From positions 1 to 64,000 of the forward strand of contig JAVTVY010037334.1 in NCBI GenBank assembly GCA_036873755.1: a stretch of 64,000 bases of DNA, given 5' to 3'. The notes under the pieces are model-generated. The model was not told the DNA's origin. It was given only the letters and a program-made list of their open reading frames with translations, and searched no databases. This DNA is from Hanleya hanleyi (Eukaryota; Mollusca; Polyplacophora; Lepidopleurida; Hanleyidae). Shown here in pieces: positions 41,599 through 51,925 of this stretch (positions within the stretch are counted from its first letter, which is position 1; the number at the start of each line of letters is the position of its first letter). Made by a program: the position numbers and the translations under genes.

Positions 41599-42386
41599 TA
41601 TGCAAAGTGGGGAGCACGTGCTTGTCGAAAATGAAGTGTCAGCACCACTTTTTCTCGTTCGAATGCCACCGGTCGTCCCGTGTCGTCTCTTATATCCACC
41701 GTGATAGTGTTGATGTCGGTTTGTCGTACGGGCAGGTAGAGCATGTGGGTGAAACTGTGGGTGATTTGATCTCCATACGTCTTTTTAATGGGGACCACCC
41801 GTAACAGAGGTGTGTTGATATCGCCCACGATGTGGTTGTCGACTACGTCCGAGTAGACGTAGAGTCCGTACATACCCGACTTCATATCCATCGGGATCTG
41901 GCCATGGTCCTCGGATGGACCCGTGTAGGTCGCGTGAGCGAGACCCAGCATTTGCTGTAGGATAGGACTCAGTACGACACTCACGTTGGCGGTGAGAAGG
42001 ATCTGTGCCTTGTCGTTGTGTGCGTTGTAATCGAAGTCCACGTGATTCTTGAAGGGAAAGGATTTGATGGGTTTTGAAGTATTCGTGACCCCCCGTAGAG
42101 CCTTATAATGCAACAGTCTTGTCAGCCCACCCATGAACTCCTTGGGGGTATCGTATTGGCCTTCGGGGAGGGTGAGTCGGGTGTTTTTGTCTTCGTAGGT
42201 CACCTCGTACCACACTTCATTGGCTCGCACGTTGTACCACGAGTAAGGGTATTGGATATCCACGAGGCCACATTCCCATCGTCCAGGTAAATGCAACGGT
42301 TGCGGTAACTGGGTCACGTACTTGGCCAAGGTGTTGTCAGGAAACACATCCAGCGAACTGTTACTGGGTAGGGTGAGGTAAAACAT
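41598..42386 (-). CDS. penton-like minor capsid protein, intact (B)
   Basis: 262 residues with no interruption; the only uninterrupted copy in the window. Key blocks: FYLTLPSNSSLDVFPDN, YPYSWYNV, TLPEGQYDTPKEF, SVVLSPILQQMLGL, VVDNHIVGDINTPLLRV and NTITVDIRDDTGRPVAF. The predicted beta-rich composition fits a single-jelly-roll vertex protein. The segment after the QQMLG block differs from A and C (AHATYTGPSEDHG versus DLQTFAGPTAHQG), the most variable patch, so it may be a surface loop or the mark of a recombined lineage. Confidence 0.85.
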   Translation of the reverse strand: MFYLTLPSNSSLDVFPDNTLAKYVTQLPQPLHLPGRWECGLVDIQYPYSWYNVRANEVWYEVTYEDKNTRLTLPEGQYDTPKEFMGGLTRLLHYKALRGVTNTSKPIKSFPFKNHVDFDYNAHNDKAQILLTANVSVVLSPILQQMLGLAHATYTGPSEDHGQIPMDMKSGMYGLYVYSDVVDNHIVGDINTPLLRVVPIKKTYGDQITHSFTHMLYLPVRQTDINTITVDIRDDTGRPVAFEREKVVLTLHFRQARAPHFA

Positions 42387-42419
42387 GGCGACTGAGCTGT
42401 CCTGCTGCTGCTGTTGGTT

Positions 42420-42647
42420 TTAATAGGTGTTCCAGGCCTTGGGCGGTTGTGTCCGGCGTCGTGTTCGTCGCGGTGACTTGCTACGTGTCACGGCTCTGGA
42501 GATGTGGGGTGTCCTGATCAAGGATGGTTTTTTAAAGGCGTGAAAAGAAGGTGCCCGTTGTTGTGGTGTTTTGGGGGGTGACTCTGGTTCCCATTCGGCT
42601 TCCCAAGAAGGTAGTGGGCCACTCGGTGATTGCTGGGTCCGCTGCAT
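42420..42647 (-). pseudogene. C-terminal 75 codons of the 277-aa structural protein (B)
   Basis: Only the tail remains (MQRTQQSPSGPLPSWEAEWE to RRTQPPKAWNTY). The upstream part was removed by the large deletion, whose junction lies at ~42,650-42,675 next to the tail-anchored gene's 3' end. A short 'ggttcggtccat' at the junction also occurs inside the tail-anchored gene, which could reflect a microhomology joint. Confidence 0.8.
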
Positions 42648-42675
42648 AAAGGCCCACCAGTGGTTCGGTCCATAT

Positions 42676-43002
42676 TTATTGGCACAGCGTCAGGGTCAAT
42701 AGGGCAAAGGCCATTACTAGGCCAACGAGCCGTAGCTGGTTCCGGCGTGAGCGTTCTTGGTCCATAGTCCGGGCATCAAGGATGGCTGTCATAGTCCAGT
42801 AGTGGTGGTTGATAGCACGCCTCTCCATCGAGTGCACTCTGTCGAGGACCGCTTCTGTAAACTCTTTCAGGATCTGGCGTCGCCCCTCGTTGTCGTCGCC
42901 ATCTCCAAATATGGACCGAACCACTGCTCGGTAATCCGTGATTGAATTGACCACGGTCGCATCCTGTAAAATGCGTGTCGCATAGGGATGGGTGTCCGCC
43001 AT
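42676..43002 (-). CDS. small C-tail-anchored membrane protein, intact (B)
   Basis: 108 residues, homologous to 18,771-19,094, with the same helical body, basic RSRRNQLRL patch and C-terminal membrane span (LVMAFALLTLTLCQ). It is the only non-capsid gene left in B. ATG at 43,002. Family unknown. Confidence 0.75.
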   Translation of the reverse strand: MADTHPYATRILQDATVVNSITDYRAVVRSIFGDGDDNEGRRQILKEFTEAVLDRVHSMERRAINHHYWTMTAILDARTMDQERSRRNQLRLVGLVMAFALLTLTLCQ

Positions 43003-43631
43003 GGCTCTGAAACCGTAGGAATGAGGTGTGGGATGCAGAGGGGCGTGCTTTATAGAGCATGTCGCACATGCGCGCCTATACGTAGCTCTACGGATGTAGT
43101 CTGTGATACGTACTATTCTGATTGGTTAGTTCAAAAACAGAGCAACAATCAAAGATTACAGGTCAATCTTTTTATTAGCCCCTCCATTACAGCACATCCA
43201 CGCTGGAGGAACCACTATGGGTGTGTTTACATGCGGATTTTAAAAGTTAAAGTTCATGTCAGCGGTTAAAGGTCATTGCCGGTCACGTGACAGTAAACAT
43301 GGAAAAACCCGGATGTAAGATGAGGACCCGGATGTAAAACCACAGTACCCGGATGGAAGACACTGGAACGATGGGAAAACCCACTGGGAAACCCGGATGT
43401 TGACAGCGCAAAAACACCTGCGCAAAAATACTCGCTTCTGATTGGCTGTCAAAGGTGACAATTGGAACTTTTCTGCGTTTACCAATGAAATCAGCCCACA
43501 GACCAAGCACATGTTTTGGTCTAGGTTAAGAGCGGGAATTCTAGCACAAAAAACTTTGACGAAGAGTTACAAGTTAGAAGAGCAACAGGTGAAGAGAAAA
43601 ACTATAGTTCGAGGTGCAGTTCTTTTGACCC
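43003..43631. other. leader and promoter-side stretch between tail-anchored gene and right TIR of B
   Basis: Contains the 'attctgattggttagttcaaaaacagagcaacaatc' sequence also flanking this gene in C and A, plus several 'acccggatgtaaga'-type short repeats (43,310-43,400). No gene. Confidence 0.45.
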
Positions 43632-45260
43632 GAAATTCACCGCGCACTTCCGGTGATGCCGCGCACTTCCGGATAACCCGCGCGCGCGCGCTGCGGCCGG
43701 GGCGGGGCGGGGCGGGCCGGGCCGGGGAAAACCCGGCGCAGACCGGAAGTGACGTCATACACCTGCGCACTCCCCATGATGGAAAACCCCCAGAACCAAG
43801 TCAGTACATCCATACAGTCATACGAGGTCAAAATACTCGCTTCTGATTGGCTGTCAAAGGTCACGATATGCAAATTTTTGAGGTCAAAGGTCAATGGTAG
43901 TGAATATACGCACTCTATACTGGAGGTCAAAGGTCAATGGGAGTCAATATACGCCCTTGATAGGGGTTTTCCCCTAGTTTAGGGGTAAAGTCCGTGTTCC
44001 ATTTTTTATATTTTTTCTGGAGAAACTTTTACATGCACCCACCCATGCACCCAAGCCTCGATAAGCCCGGGGACCGATATGACCCCTTTTGGATAGGGTT
44101 GATAGGTGTTTTCCCAGTCCGCGTTCCGCTTTTTATATTTTCGGAACAAATCCTAATTTTACATACACCCACTCCAGGCAGAACCTGATAAGCCAGGAAC
44201 CGATATTAGCCCTTTGGGATAGGGTTGATAGGAGTTTTTCCCTATTTTAGCGGTAAAGTCCGTGTTCCGCTTTTTATTTTCGGGACAAATCCTAATTTTA
44301 CATACACCCACTCCAGGCAGAACCCGATAAGCCAGGGACCGATATTAGCCCTTTGGGATAGAGTTGATAGGGGTTTTCCCCTATTTTAGAGGTAAAGTCC
44401 GTGTTCCGGTGACTCTTCGGGCACCTCCGTGTCTCTTCGGTAAACTCCGTGACATCTTCGGCCGCCTCCGTGTCTCTTCGGTGACCTCCGTAACATCTTC
44501 GGTAGCCTCCGTGTCTCTTCGGGCACCTCCGTGACATCTTCGGTCACCTCCGTGTCTTCCTCCGTAACTACCCGACTGTTCCCGTGTAAACTCGGATGTA
44601 CCCGGAACACACAGCTAAAGGACCCGGATATAAGTGCCCGGATGTAAACCACGGATGAACTATCACGTGATCTCCCCGTGATTCCCCAAATACAGTACAC
44701 GCATCCCATCAATGGTATAGGACCCGGATATAGGTCAATCGAACGTGCAACAATGTTGCAATTCGGGGAGCCAGGTGTTCGGCACGTGACAAGCAGACGA
44801 CAGCGAAATTCTGGCGGGAAGTACAGACAGTACATGGCCTATCATCTTGCGAACGTGCAACATTGCTGCAATTCGGGGAGCCAGGTGTTCGGCACGTGAC
44901 AAGCAGACGACAGCGAAATTCTGGCGGGAAGTACAGACAGTACATGGCCTATCATGTTCCCCTCTCACCGAACGTACCCTTCGCACCGAAAACACACGAA
45001 GGTGAACGACATTGTAGGGAAAAACCCCACAGACAGGTCAGTACATGTCCTATCAGGTTCACACGCCCCATTCACACAGACCGGAAGTGACGTCATACCG
45101 CACGTGATGGGAAAAACCCTAACATGTCTAAACATGATCCAAGGTCAAGATGAAAGGATACAGGTCAAGTGCACTCATTGACCTTTGACCTCTGTCACGT
45201 GATATGCAAATTTCCGAGGTCAAAGGTCAATGCGACTGTTCCCGTGTTCTATATACTACT
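43632..45260 (-). repeat. right terminal inverted repeat of B
   Basis: Inverted match to 37,085-38,773 with the same module order. DR1 sites at 43,881, 43,924, 45,179 and 45,217; ETS-CRE composites at 43,743-43,757 and 45,081-45,095. The terminus has an extra 'cgggaacag'-type stretch next to CTATATACTACT that the left end lacks. Confidence 0.85.
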
Positions 45261-45266
45261 TGCCCC
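45261..45266. repeat. target-site duplication of element B, right (TGCCCC)
   Basis: Identical to 37,079-37,084 and abuts the right terminus. The following host sequence resembles the repeat left of B. Confidence 0.92.
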
Positions 45267-47774
45267 CAACCTCCCCCGGGCCAGGTAGGGTTAAAGTATA
45301 TAAGAAGATCAATTTTACGTTTACCGTATACATATCGCCCCCATCGCTGCAGACACGTGACCTGGATCTGCCTATAGGTTTTTGAACCCGAAAATCCGGG
45401 CCTTGGTTCCAGATCTTAAATAAGCGACATGTTTTAATGTTGCGTTCAATTTTTGCCTGTACTATGGTGAGTCTGTTGATGGACGTTTCTTCCGCGAGGC
45501 TTGCCCTCTGTACAGATCATTGTGATTGTAGTTTTGTGACTTGTAATCATGGTGGAGAATGAAGCGTTGGTCGGCGTCGGGGTTCACAGCTATATGTTCT
45601 TGCATTCTATAAACACTCCCTTGTTTGGGCCAGGTTTTTTTTCTATCTGGCGGTCACATAATTTATCATTTTCCAACAAATGACTTGATAGATCTATTAA
45701 ATCATCCCTCTGAAATATTTTTATCTAATACCGCCCAACCGGCGCTATAGCCGTGTGGTCATGTCATTCAAAATGTCCACATGTCGCTGAAGAGCTACAA
45801 TAAAAGCGTGGCTGGGATACAAATCATCACAAGGATCACTTTTTTTTTTAGAAATATGCAGTCAGTATATTAGGCTGTGGGGTCATATAGCTTCTTGTCA
45901 GTACTCCGGCTTCTTCTTCCACCACCCTTTTAATTTTGCGTTTAATTAATTCTAATGTAAGATAGGGAGCGTTTTTTTTTATAGATTTGGTTTCAATCAG
46001 ATTGCTCGCAGATTATGCGCCTCAACAACCGCCAGTTTCTGTAGGCCTAGATCCATTCCAAGTACCGAATCGATGTTCAGCTGAAAGTGGACAAGTATTT
46101 TGTTGCGAACAAGGGCTCGACCTCTTACATATGTCACCAATACAAATGTGAAATTATGTTAATTATTGTCTTGCTTGAGGCAAATGGCGTCGGCAAATGG
46201 CTTAGCCCCGGAGCCGTGATCGTACATGGTAGAGAAAGACTCTCCGGAGATATGAAACCACCAACCAACAGTCAGATAATCACAATACGGGGTCGGCAGC
46301 AGAAGTCGATGGTGACGATGTTGGGTTCAATTGAACAACTGTCGCCCGTATACTCGCATCCTCGTTTCACCATGTCTGTGACGTTTTTAGATTGTCCGCG
46401 AGATATTCTGGGGACGCCAACTTTTGAGATTAGACCCCAGCCTCCTAAATCCCCCGATTCAAACCCCCAGAGAACACATATCCGAGCAGCATGATCGGTT
46501 AATCATGTCAAGGGGTGTTAATACTATTCTCCTAAAGCAATTTTAAGTTGTTCGCGAGATAATGAGACCATTTCTTAAATGATGCAGGGGTTACAAAACC
46601 TTGCAACAAGCACACGGTGGCGGTTTTACATTGAAGACAGAAAGCCAGCAAGGCATACCAAGGGAAATTAAATGAGTACAAAGTGGCTGCAAACATTTTT
46701 TTCAAGCTGATTTAATTCAGGGGAAAATTGATTTCAGTCGCATTGACGTTCCTACGAATTTGCATAGATTAATGACAGTTCATCTGAAATGGAACACTAC
46801 TCGAATCCCAGTACAGATATACCGTCGATCAAAGGTCAAGAAAACAGGTAAACTTTAGGAGATTCGTGAACGATCGAAAGAAATACAATAAAACTAACGT
46901 CCCTGCTCTGCTAGTCAGGATTTTTTTGTTCAATTTTCAGCAAAGGCATGAAAGAGGTCCGTGTACAAGGACCGAAAGAATCACAATCCCGCCAGCATAA
47001 GGACTCCGGACAATCGTTCCAGGACGGTGACTGAGTGGACGATGAGGAGAATGTCCAATATGCTATCTGTGCCCTTATATAGTAAATATATAGTTCCGCT
47101 GTATTTATTCCTACTATAAGCCGGGGCACGGAGAACCCATCATATGACAGACACTCCACTCTATTCCAATTTCCCGGGGCCCTGTGCTCAGAATCCGAAC
47201 TTAAACTGTCGTCCACAAAATTACGCTCAAACACTGACTATGGGAGAATGAACCGAGCCAAAATTGAAGCAAACATCCAATATTTCTGTAATTTCTTCTC
47301 TCGGTCAACCGATTCATTATGCGGGTCAACTGTTTTGGTTAACATCAACATCGGCATTGACGTTGGCGGAGATTTTGTCCCCGTCACAACACCTATCTCC
47401 ATTGAAGGCCGCCTGTTTTCATTTATGGACAGCATCATTCACATTAACACGGCTCTCTAATCGATCGATCAGTACTGGTAGTTCAATTGGGAGAAGATTG
47501 TACTGATACGGTTTTCATTGTCAGATCATTGTTAATTCACCGGGCGATCGTTCAACCGAGGAATCAGTCTATGACGTCAATACCTATTCACTTTTATAGA
47601 TGAGTGAACGTACACTCACTATGGTACATCAATATCAACATCATCGATTTTCCCAGATCACAACAACTTCGACACCCACACTCTATTATTATTCTTATTT
47701 ATTTACCCGTATAGATGATTCATACGTTCATAAGGCAAAGGTGTTAAAATGCTGTCTAATGTACCGTTGCACAT
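45267..47774. other. no recognisable gene
   Basis: One uninterrupted frame of 135 codons (46,087-46,494, plus) has no domain I recognise and starts in AT-rich DNA; it may be chance. Another pair of ~60-100-codon frames overlaps at 46,911-47,460 on both strands without similarity to anything in the window. No RNA gene was found. Confidence 0.35.
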
Positions 47775-48200
47775 TCTCAATTCTCACTGTTGATTATTGA
47801 TCGTTGCAAAATCTGACGCATCCCTTCCTTGAATGTGTTCAACGTGTTGATGGTGGGTGGATTGCAGGCTTTGAAGCGGGATCGGTTCAACCAGATCCAA
47901 TTTATTGTTCCGTCATCGGCCACCCCGCACGGGCCCAACGCGGGGGGGGGGGGGAGCGGCTTGAGACGGCATCGAGAAACCCGACTTTCTGTAAGACATG
48001 TTTCTTCTTGGCATAGGAGAAGGTTTTCACCTTGGTTCAGAGACATTACTTATGCCTCAACACCTTGGTCTTCTAAGCGAGGGTTGATAGAAGATTAACT
48101 TTTAACACGTTGTGCATGATCTCACACTGACACCATATACACACTGGGAATCTACACCGCGTACGAATGGTCCGGGTCAACTCGATCCGACATCATGCAG
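47775..48200 (-). pseudogene. relics of 277-aa protein N-terminus and core protein (copy E)
   Basis: 47,777-47,860 encodes a decayed LNTFKEGMRQILQ followed by an asparagine/serine end like the 277-aa protein. 47,960-48,198 (minus) matches the core-protein gene: 'ctttctgtaagacatgtttcttctt', 'cttggtcttctaagc', 'ttttaacacgttgtgcatgatctc' and 'gaatggtccgggtcaactcg' line up with 55,365-55,610 of C. Many substitutions and frameshifts show this copy is older than A-C. Confidence 0.7.
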
Positions 48201-48329
48201 AAGTAATTAACTGATCCGCATCAGTAGCGTAACCAGCCAATGACAAAGTGGGGTGCGACTATCCCAGGATATAGGACGAGGGTTCAACGACCGCACGCGC
48301 GATCTGAGCTGTTTCCCTAGCTTTTATTA

Positions 48330-48512
48330 CAAGCGTCTGGTCCATCATTCATAATTCAGCTGTCGTTCATTAGAGAATATCCGCGTCCATAATCCAAAGA
48401 CCTATTCCATATTCCATATAACAGTATAAGCACCAAATTCAAAAAAGACAATCATAGTATACATAAACATAGGCTTGTTTCCTGCAAGAGAGAAGCGGTC
48501 AACAGTTTTCAA
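48330..48512. repeat. second copy of the 180-bp repeat found in A's pVI-like gene
   Basis: attacaagcgtctggtccat through gtcaacagttttc, ~92-95% similar by eye to 24,800-24,981. It lies in relic E. Confidence 0.8.
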
Positions 48513-49374
48513 TGATGCCGACAAGACATCATGATGTTCCAAAAATATCAAATCCGAATCGCTGATCAGTGTTCTTAATCCATAATATTCGTTGTAAAGT
48601 CGTCATCTAAAGAATGATGTATTAGACTGACTTTTATCTATAGATTGACGAAAAATAATAGAACGGTATCATTTCATATCTCAAGTGTGAAAAGTGTACT
48701 TCGCATTCAATAGTTGCATACATCTAACGATGTCGATATATACATAATGATTGTCGAGGTAGCCATTCCCGTCCGACCGTTGCTCTGTTGGACACACGGT
48801 CTTGAGTTCAGTTTTAAATTTCTTAAAAGTTCTAAGAATAAAGTCTTAATCTTGTCCTTTGTTGATGTCTGTTTTTGTATTCTTCAAAGAACACTCGAAT
48901 GCATAAGTTGTATAGGTCACTTGCCATTGTTCGGGCATTGAATGTGAAGTATTAATTCCATATTTGGAGTCTCATGAAAACGTGTTTATTATTCAGTCTG
49001 CGTAAAGTGTGCTTGAAATACTACGTTAGTTATTGCAATTTGTAAGCGCCCTCCTTAAATTATTAAATTTGGAAGATTGATTTTCCTTGGACGGGGCTTC
49101 ATAAAAATATCCACGGCTTTATCATAATCTACATGGAAACCACGGGGAATGTTCAGCAGACCTAGAGCGGACACTCTCTGTGTGCCCATCAAGGCTCGCA
49201 ATCAAGTTCGCAGTCTGAAGTGTAGAAAAGCTTCTTTCACACTCACAAGAGGTTACTGGTAAGGTACATGCTATTTTCAAGAGGAATACTCTTGTTATGA
49301 GTATGTTTGGATGAAAAAAGGGAGGTGCAATCGACCCTACCGCACCTCCGTGGTTAGGCCATTGCGTTTCAAGA
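48513..49374. other. no gene seen inside relic E
   Basis: AT-rich filler between the core-protein relic and the ATPase relic. No domain, tRNA or clear repeat. Confidence 0.35.
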
Positions 49375-49629
49375 TCATTTTATTCTTTCCACATGTGAAC
49401 GTATTGGGTCTCCCTCGGAAAGATCTGGGTCCTCAAATGTGACCGGAATAAATTTGTTTCGTAACGGGCGTTGGAAGCCAGATATCTCTCTGGTTTTTAA
49501 ACACCACCATGTAGTGTGCATTGCAACTGATGTTCCGATGCTCTCAGTTTTTACCAAACAAATTCTGTGCAGTGTAGATGAAGCTGAGCCTCCAATGATG
49601 GCTGCTTAGAGAGCTGTGTCACCCGAGGA
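49375..49629 (-). pseudogene. ATPase relic, C-terminal part (copy E)
   Basis: Minus-strand matches to the packaging ATPase: 'caccaccatgtagtgtgcatt', 'gatgttccgatg', 'ccaatgatggctgc' and 'gagctgtgtcacccgaggatc' correspond to C's 56,000-56,125. The gene stops at the target duplication of element C and resumes at 61,835, so C landed in this gene. Confidence 0.8.
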
Positions 49630-49635
49630 TCGGTC
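49630..49635. repeat. target-site duplication of element C, left (TCGGTC)
   Basis: Repeated at 61,829-61,834. Removing C and one copy gives a continuous match to the homologous ATPase sequence at ~56,110-56,150 of C itself. Confidence 0.93.
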
Positions 49636-50832
49636 AGTAGTAGGGAGCGAGGATATCCGGTCTTATTTTCCAGGGAGGTAACTCTTGGTTCCCTTTTTTC
49701 CAGGTTAAAGGTATAGGGCACGCCCCATCGCCTTTCACCTCTGGGGCGCCAGGGGGCACCACCAGCTCAAGGTCACGTGGAGGTCAAAAGTAGTTCCGGC
49801 AACCTGTAACCTTTGTATTCCTCCGCGGACAGAAAGTAGTCTCGGGTTTTTCCCACAATGTCGTGGGTGATCAAATTCTCCGGCAATCTCCGGCAATCTT
49901 CAGGGGCGAGAGGGGTCCCTAGTGTACCGATTGGGTTGTATGAGGTATCAATGTGAAGCATTCGTGAAGGGGCATCTGATGGGGTGGGTGTGGGGTTGAA
50001 ATACCGTCATTCTGCGCATGCGCGGTAGACCAAGGGTATGGAAATAGACGTTTTGGGGTCTAGGGGAGCCCCTAGTGGTCCGATGGAGTTGAGTGAGGTA
50101 TCCATGTGAAGCCTATGTGAGGGGGCATCCGATTGGACCAGTGTCTCGGTCGTTGTCCACATTCTGCGCATGCGCAGACAGGGAATTCTGGGAAAAGGGT
50201 GTGGACATAGACGTGTTAGGGTTTAGGTGAGCCCCTAATGATCCTATGGTGTCGTATGAGGTCTTATTTTGAAGCTGTCATGAGGGAGCATCCGCCTGGG
50301 CTAGTGTGTCGTTCGTTGTCAGTAGTCTGCGCATGCGCAATCTGGCCGTAGTATAGAAATGACGTGTTGGGGTTTAGGTGGGCCACTAGTGGGCCGATGG
50401 GATCGAGTGAGGTATCAATGTAAAGCAGTCGTGAGGGAGTCTCCAACGGGCTGGGTGTGACGTGGAACTGACGTCATTCTGCGCAGGCGCAGTAGAGAAA
50501 GTGTATGGAAATAGACGTGTTGCGGTCTAGGCGAGCCACTAATGGGCCGATGGAGTCGAGTGCGGTATCCATGTGAAGCCTATGTGAGGGAGCAACCGCC
50601 TGGAGTAGTGTCTCGGCCGTTGTCTACATTCTGCGCATGCGCAGACAGGGAATTGTGGGAAACGGGTGTGGAAATAGACGTTTTTGCGGTCTAGGTGAAT
50701 GGTCCGATGGAGTCGAGTGAGGTATCAAAGTGAAGCTGGGAACATGATAGGAATGTATGTACTAACCTGTCTGTGGGGATTTCCCCGGCCCGGCCCCGCC
50801 CCGGCCCGCCCCGGCCGCGGCGCGCGCGCGCG
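49636..50832 (+). repeat. left terminal inverted repeat of C
   Basis: ~1.2 kb. It starts AGTAGTAGGGAGCGAGG and holds five NRF1-like units (near 50,010, 50,162, 50,325, 50,478 and 50,630; two are degenerate, e.g. CTGCGCAGGCGCAG), then a GC block. It is ~0.5 kb shorter than the right TIR because it has fewer units. Confidence 0.85.
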
Positions 50833-50869
50833 TCATCACCGGCAGTGCGCGGATGAATGTCGGGTCAAA

Positions 50870-51067
50870 AGGTCAAAGGTCACATCCAGGTCAAAAGGTC
50901 CAAGGTCTCCCTTTCGGCAAGCTTCGGAGACAATGTTGCGTCATCGATATACAGAGCTTGAACCCCAAAAGGGGATTGTAAATTAACCTGGGAAGGATGG
51001 GCAGTTCCATTTGGACCAATCAGCGGTCGAGAAAAAGAGCCAATGAGCGATCGATAAAAGAACCAAT
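50870..51067 (+). promoter_or_regulatory. DR1 site and three CCAAT boxes (C), at the protease end
   Basis: AGGTCAAAGGTCA at 50,870-50,882; CCAAT at 51,016, 51,040 and 51,063. Nearly identical to A's 18,232-18,422, but here it lies behind the 3' end of the protease gene and reads towards it as potential antisense. No TATA match follows it here. Confidence 0.55.
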
Positions 51068-51355
51068 GGACGGGTACTAGAATTTTGCTCACGTCTGCGC
51101 CTACATCCGGGTACTGGGATGCTTTCGCCTACGTCCGCGCCTACACCCGGATTCTTGTACACCCGGGTAATGTTTTCTTGACATGGATGGGTTAGCTTTG
51201 GCTCCATTCTAGGCCACTGATTGGCTAATACGGTGTTCAAAGCCAGTTTCATGCATTATGCTCATATAGAAAACACACAAGACGGGTTTTTTGGTGAGAT
51301 CATATTTTGTTTTTTATTCAGTAACAACAACAACGTGAGAACAACCACGTGAAAA

Positions 51356-51492
51356 CTGAAGCCCAGAACAGGGGGCTTGTACATTGAAAGAACTGAAGCC
51401 CAGAACAGGGGGCTTGTAAACTTAAGCCCAGAACAGGGGGCTTGTGTACATTGAAAGAACTTAAGCCCAGAAAGGGGCTTGTACATTGAAAT
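51356..51492 (-). repeat. four-unit minisatellite after the protease (C)
   Basis: Units of 28-39 bases as in A and B, the last unit being the protease's own final codons. TTTATT at 51,313-51,318 is the following polyadenylation signal (minus strand). Confidence 0.85.
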
Positions 51493-51924
51493 GATGGGCG
51501 GCCCAGTCATATACGAGTACATCGCGGTCCTCGGCCTTGGGGTACTCGTCAAACATCTGTACGATGGTAGATAAGGGTCTTCCCCGGCATCGATGGTACA
51601 GGTAAAACAGGCAATATTGTCCGCACACGCCACTGGTCAGGCTTTGCAACGTTTGACTGTTCCAACACCACGTCTCTGTGCCTTGATCCATGAAGTCTGT
51701 TAAATCGGGATGGAGGGGTGGCAGGCCGTACGGGTCAAAGTCTGTTCTGTCAAGTACACGCCCACCCAATGTTCACCGGGCCGATCCACCGGGTCCGTGT
51801 TGAGAACGTAAGCAGCAGGATACATACGGTCTAATGGGAACACATCTCGGGCGAACACCCCTTGAAAGACCATACGTGTCTCTGGGTCATTCTCCAGCAC
51901 GGTGGTTATCTGGTCTGTATTCAT
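51461..51924 (-). pseudogene. adenain-like cysteine protease, frameshifted (C)
   Basis: Starts at ATG 51,924 directly after the capsid stop. A deletion of about 11 bases near 51,742, after the GEHWVGVYLTEQ histidine block, shifts the frame; the cysteine block (SGVCGQYC) and C-terminus are intact in the other frame. The triad residues themselves are unchanged. Confidence 0.88.
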
Positions 51925-51925
51925 G

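Larger units (their letters stand above)
37085..45260 (-). mobile_element. Polinton-type element B (8,176 bp), internal-deletion derivative
   Basis: Ends AGTAGTATATAG and CTATATACTACT are inverted and flanked by the perfect 6-bp duplication TGCCCC. Genes read on the minus strand. Kept: tail-anchored protein, last 75 codons of the 277-aa protein, penton-like protein, pVI-like protein, capsid-protease fusion. Lost: both PC4-like genes, integrase, membrane protein, ATPase and core protein, through one junction near 42,650-42,675. Exact ends with a target duplication around a deletion product are consistent with mobilisation in trans after the deletion, although a deletion after insertion cannot be excluded. 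Confidence 0.92.

Noticed and set aside
46087..46494. 135-codon frame
   Set aside because: No recognisable domain or splice context; reported only as unassigned DNA.
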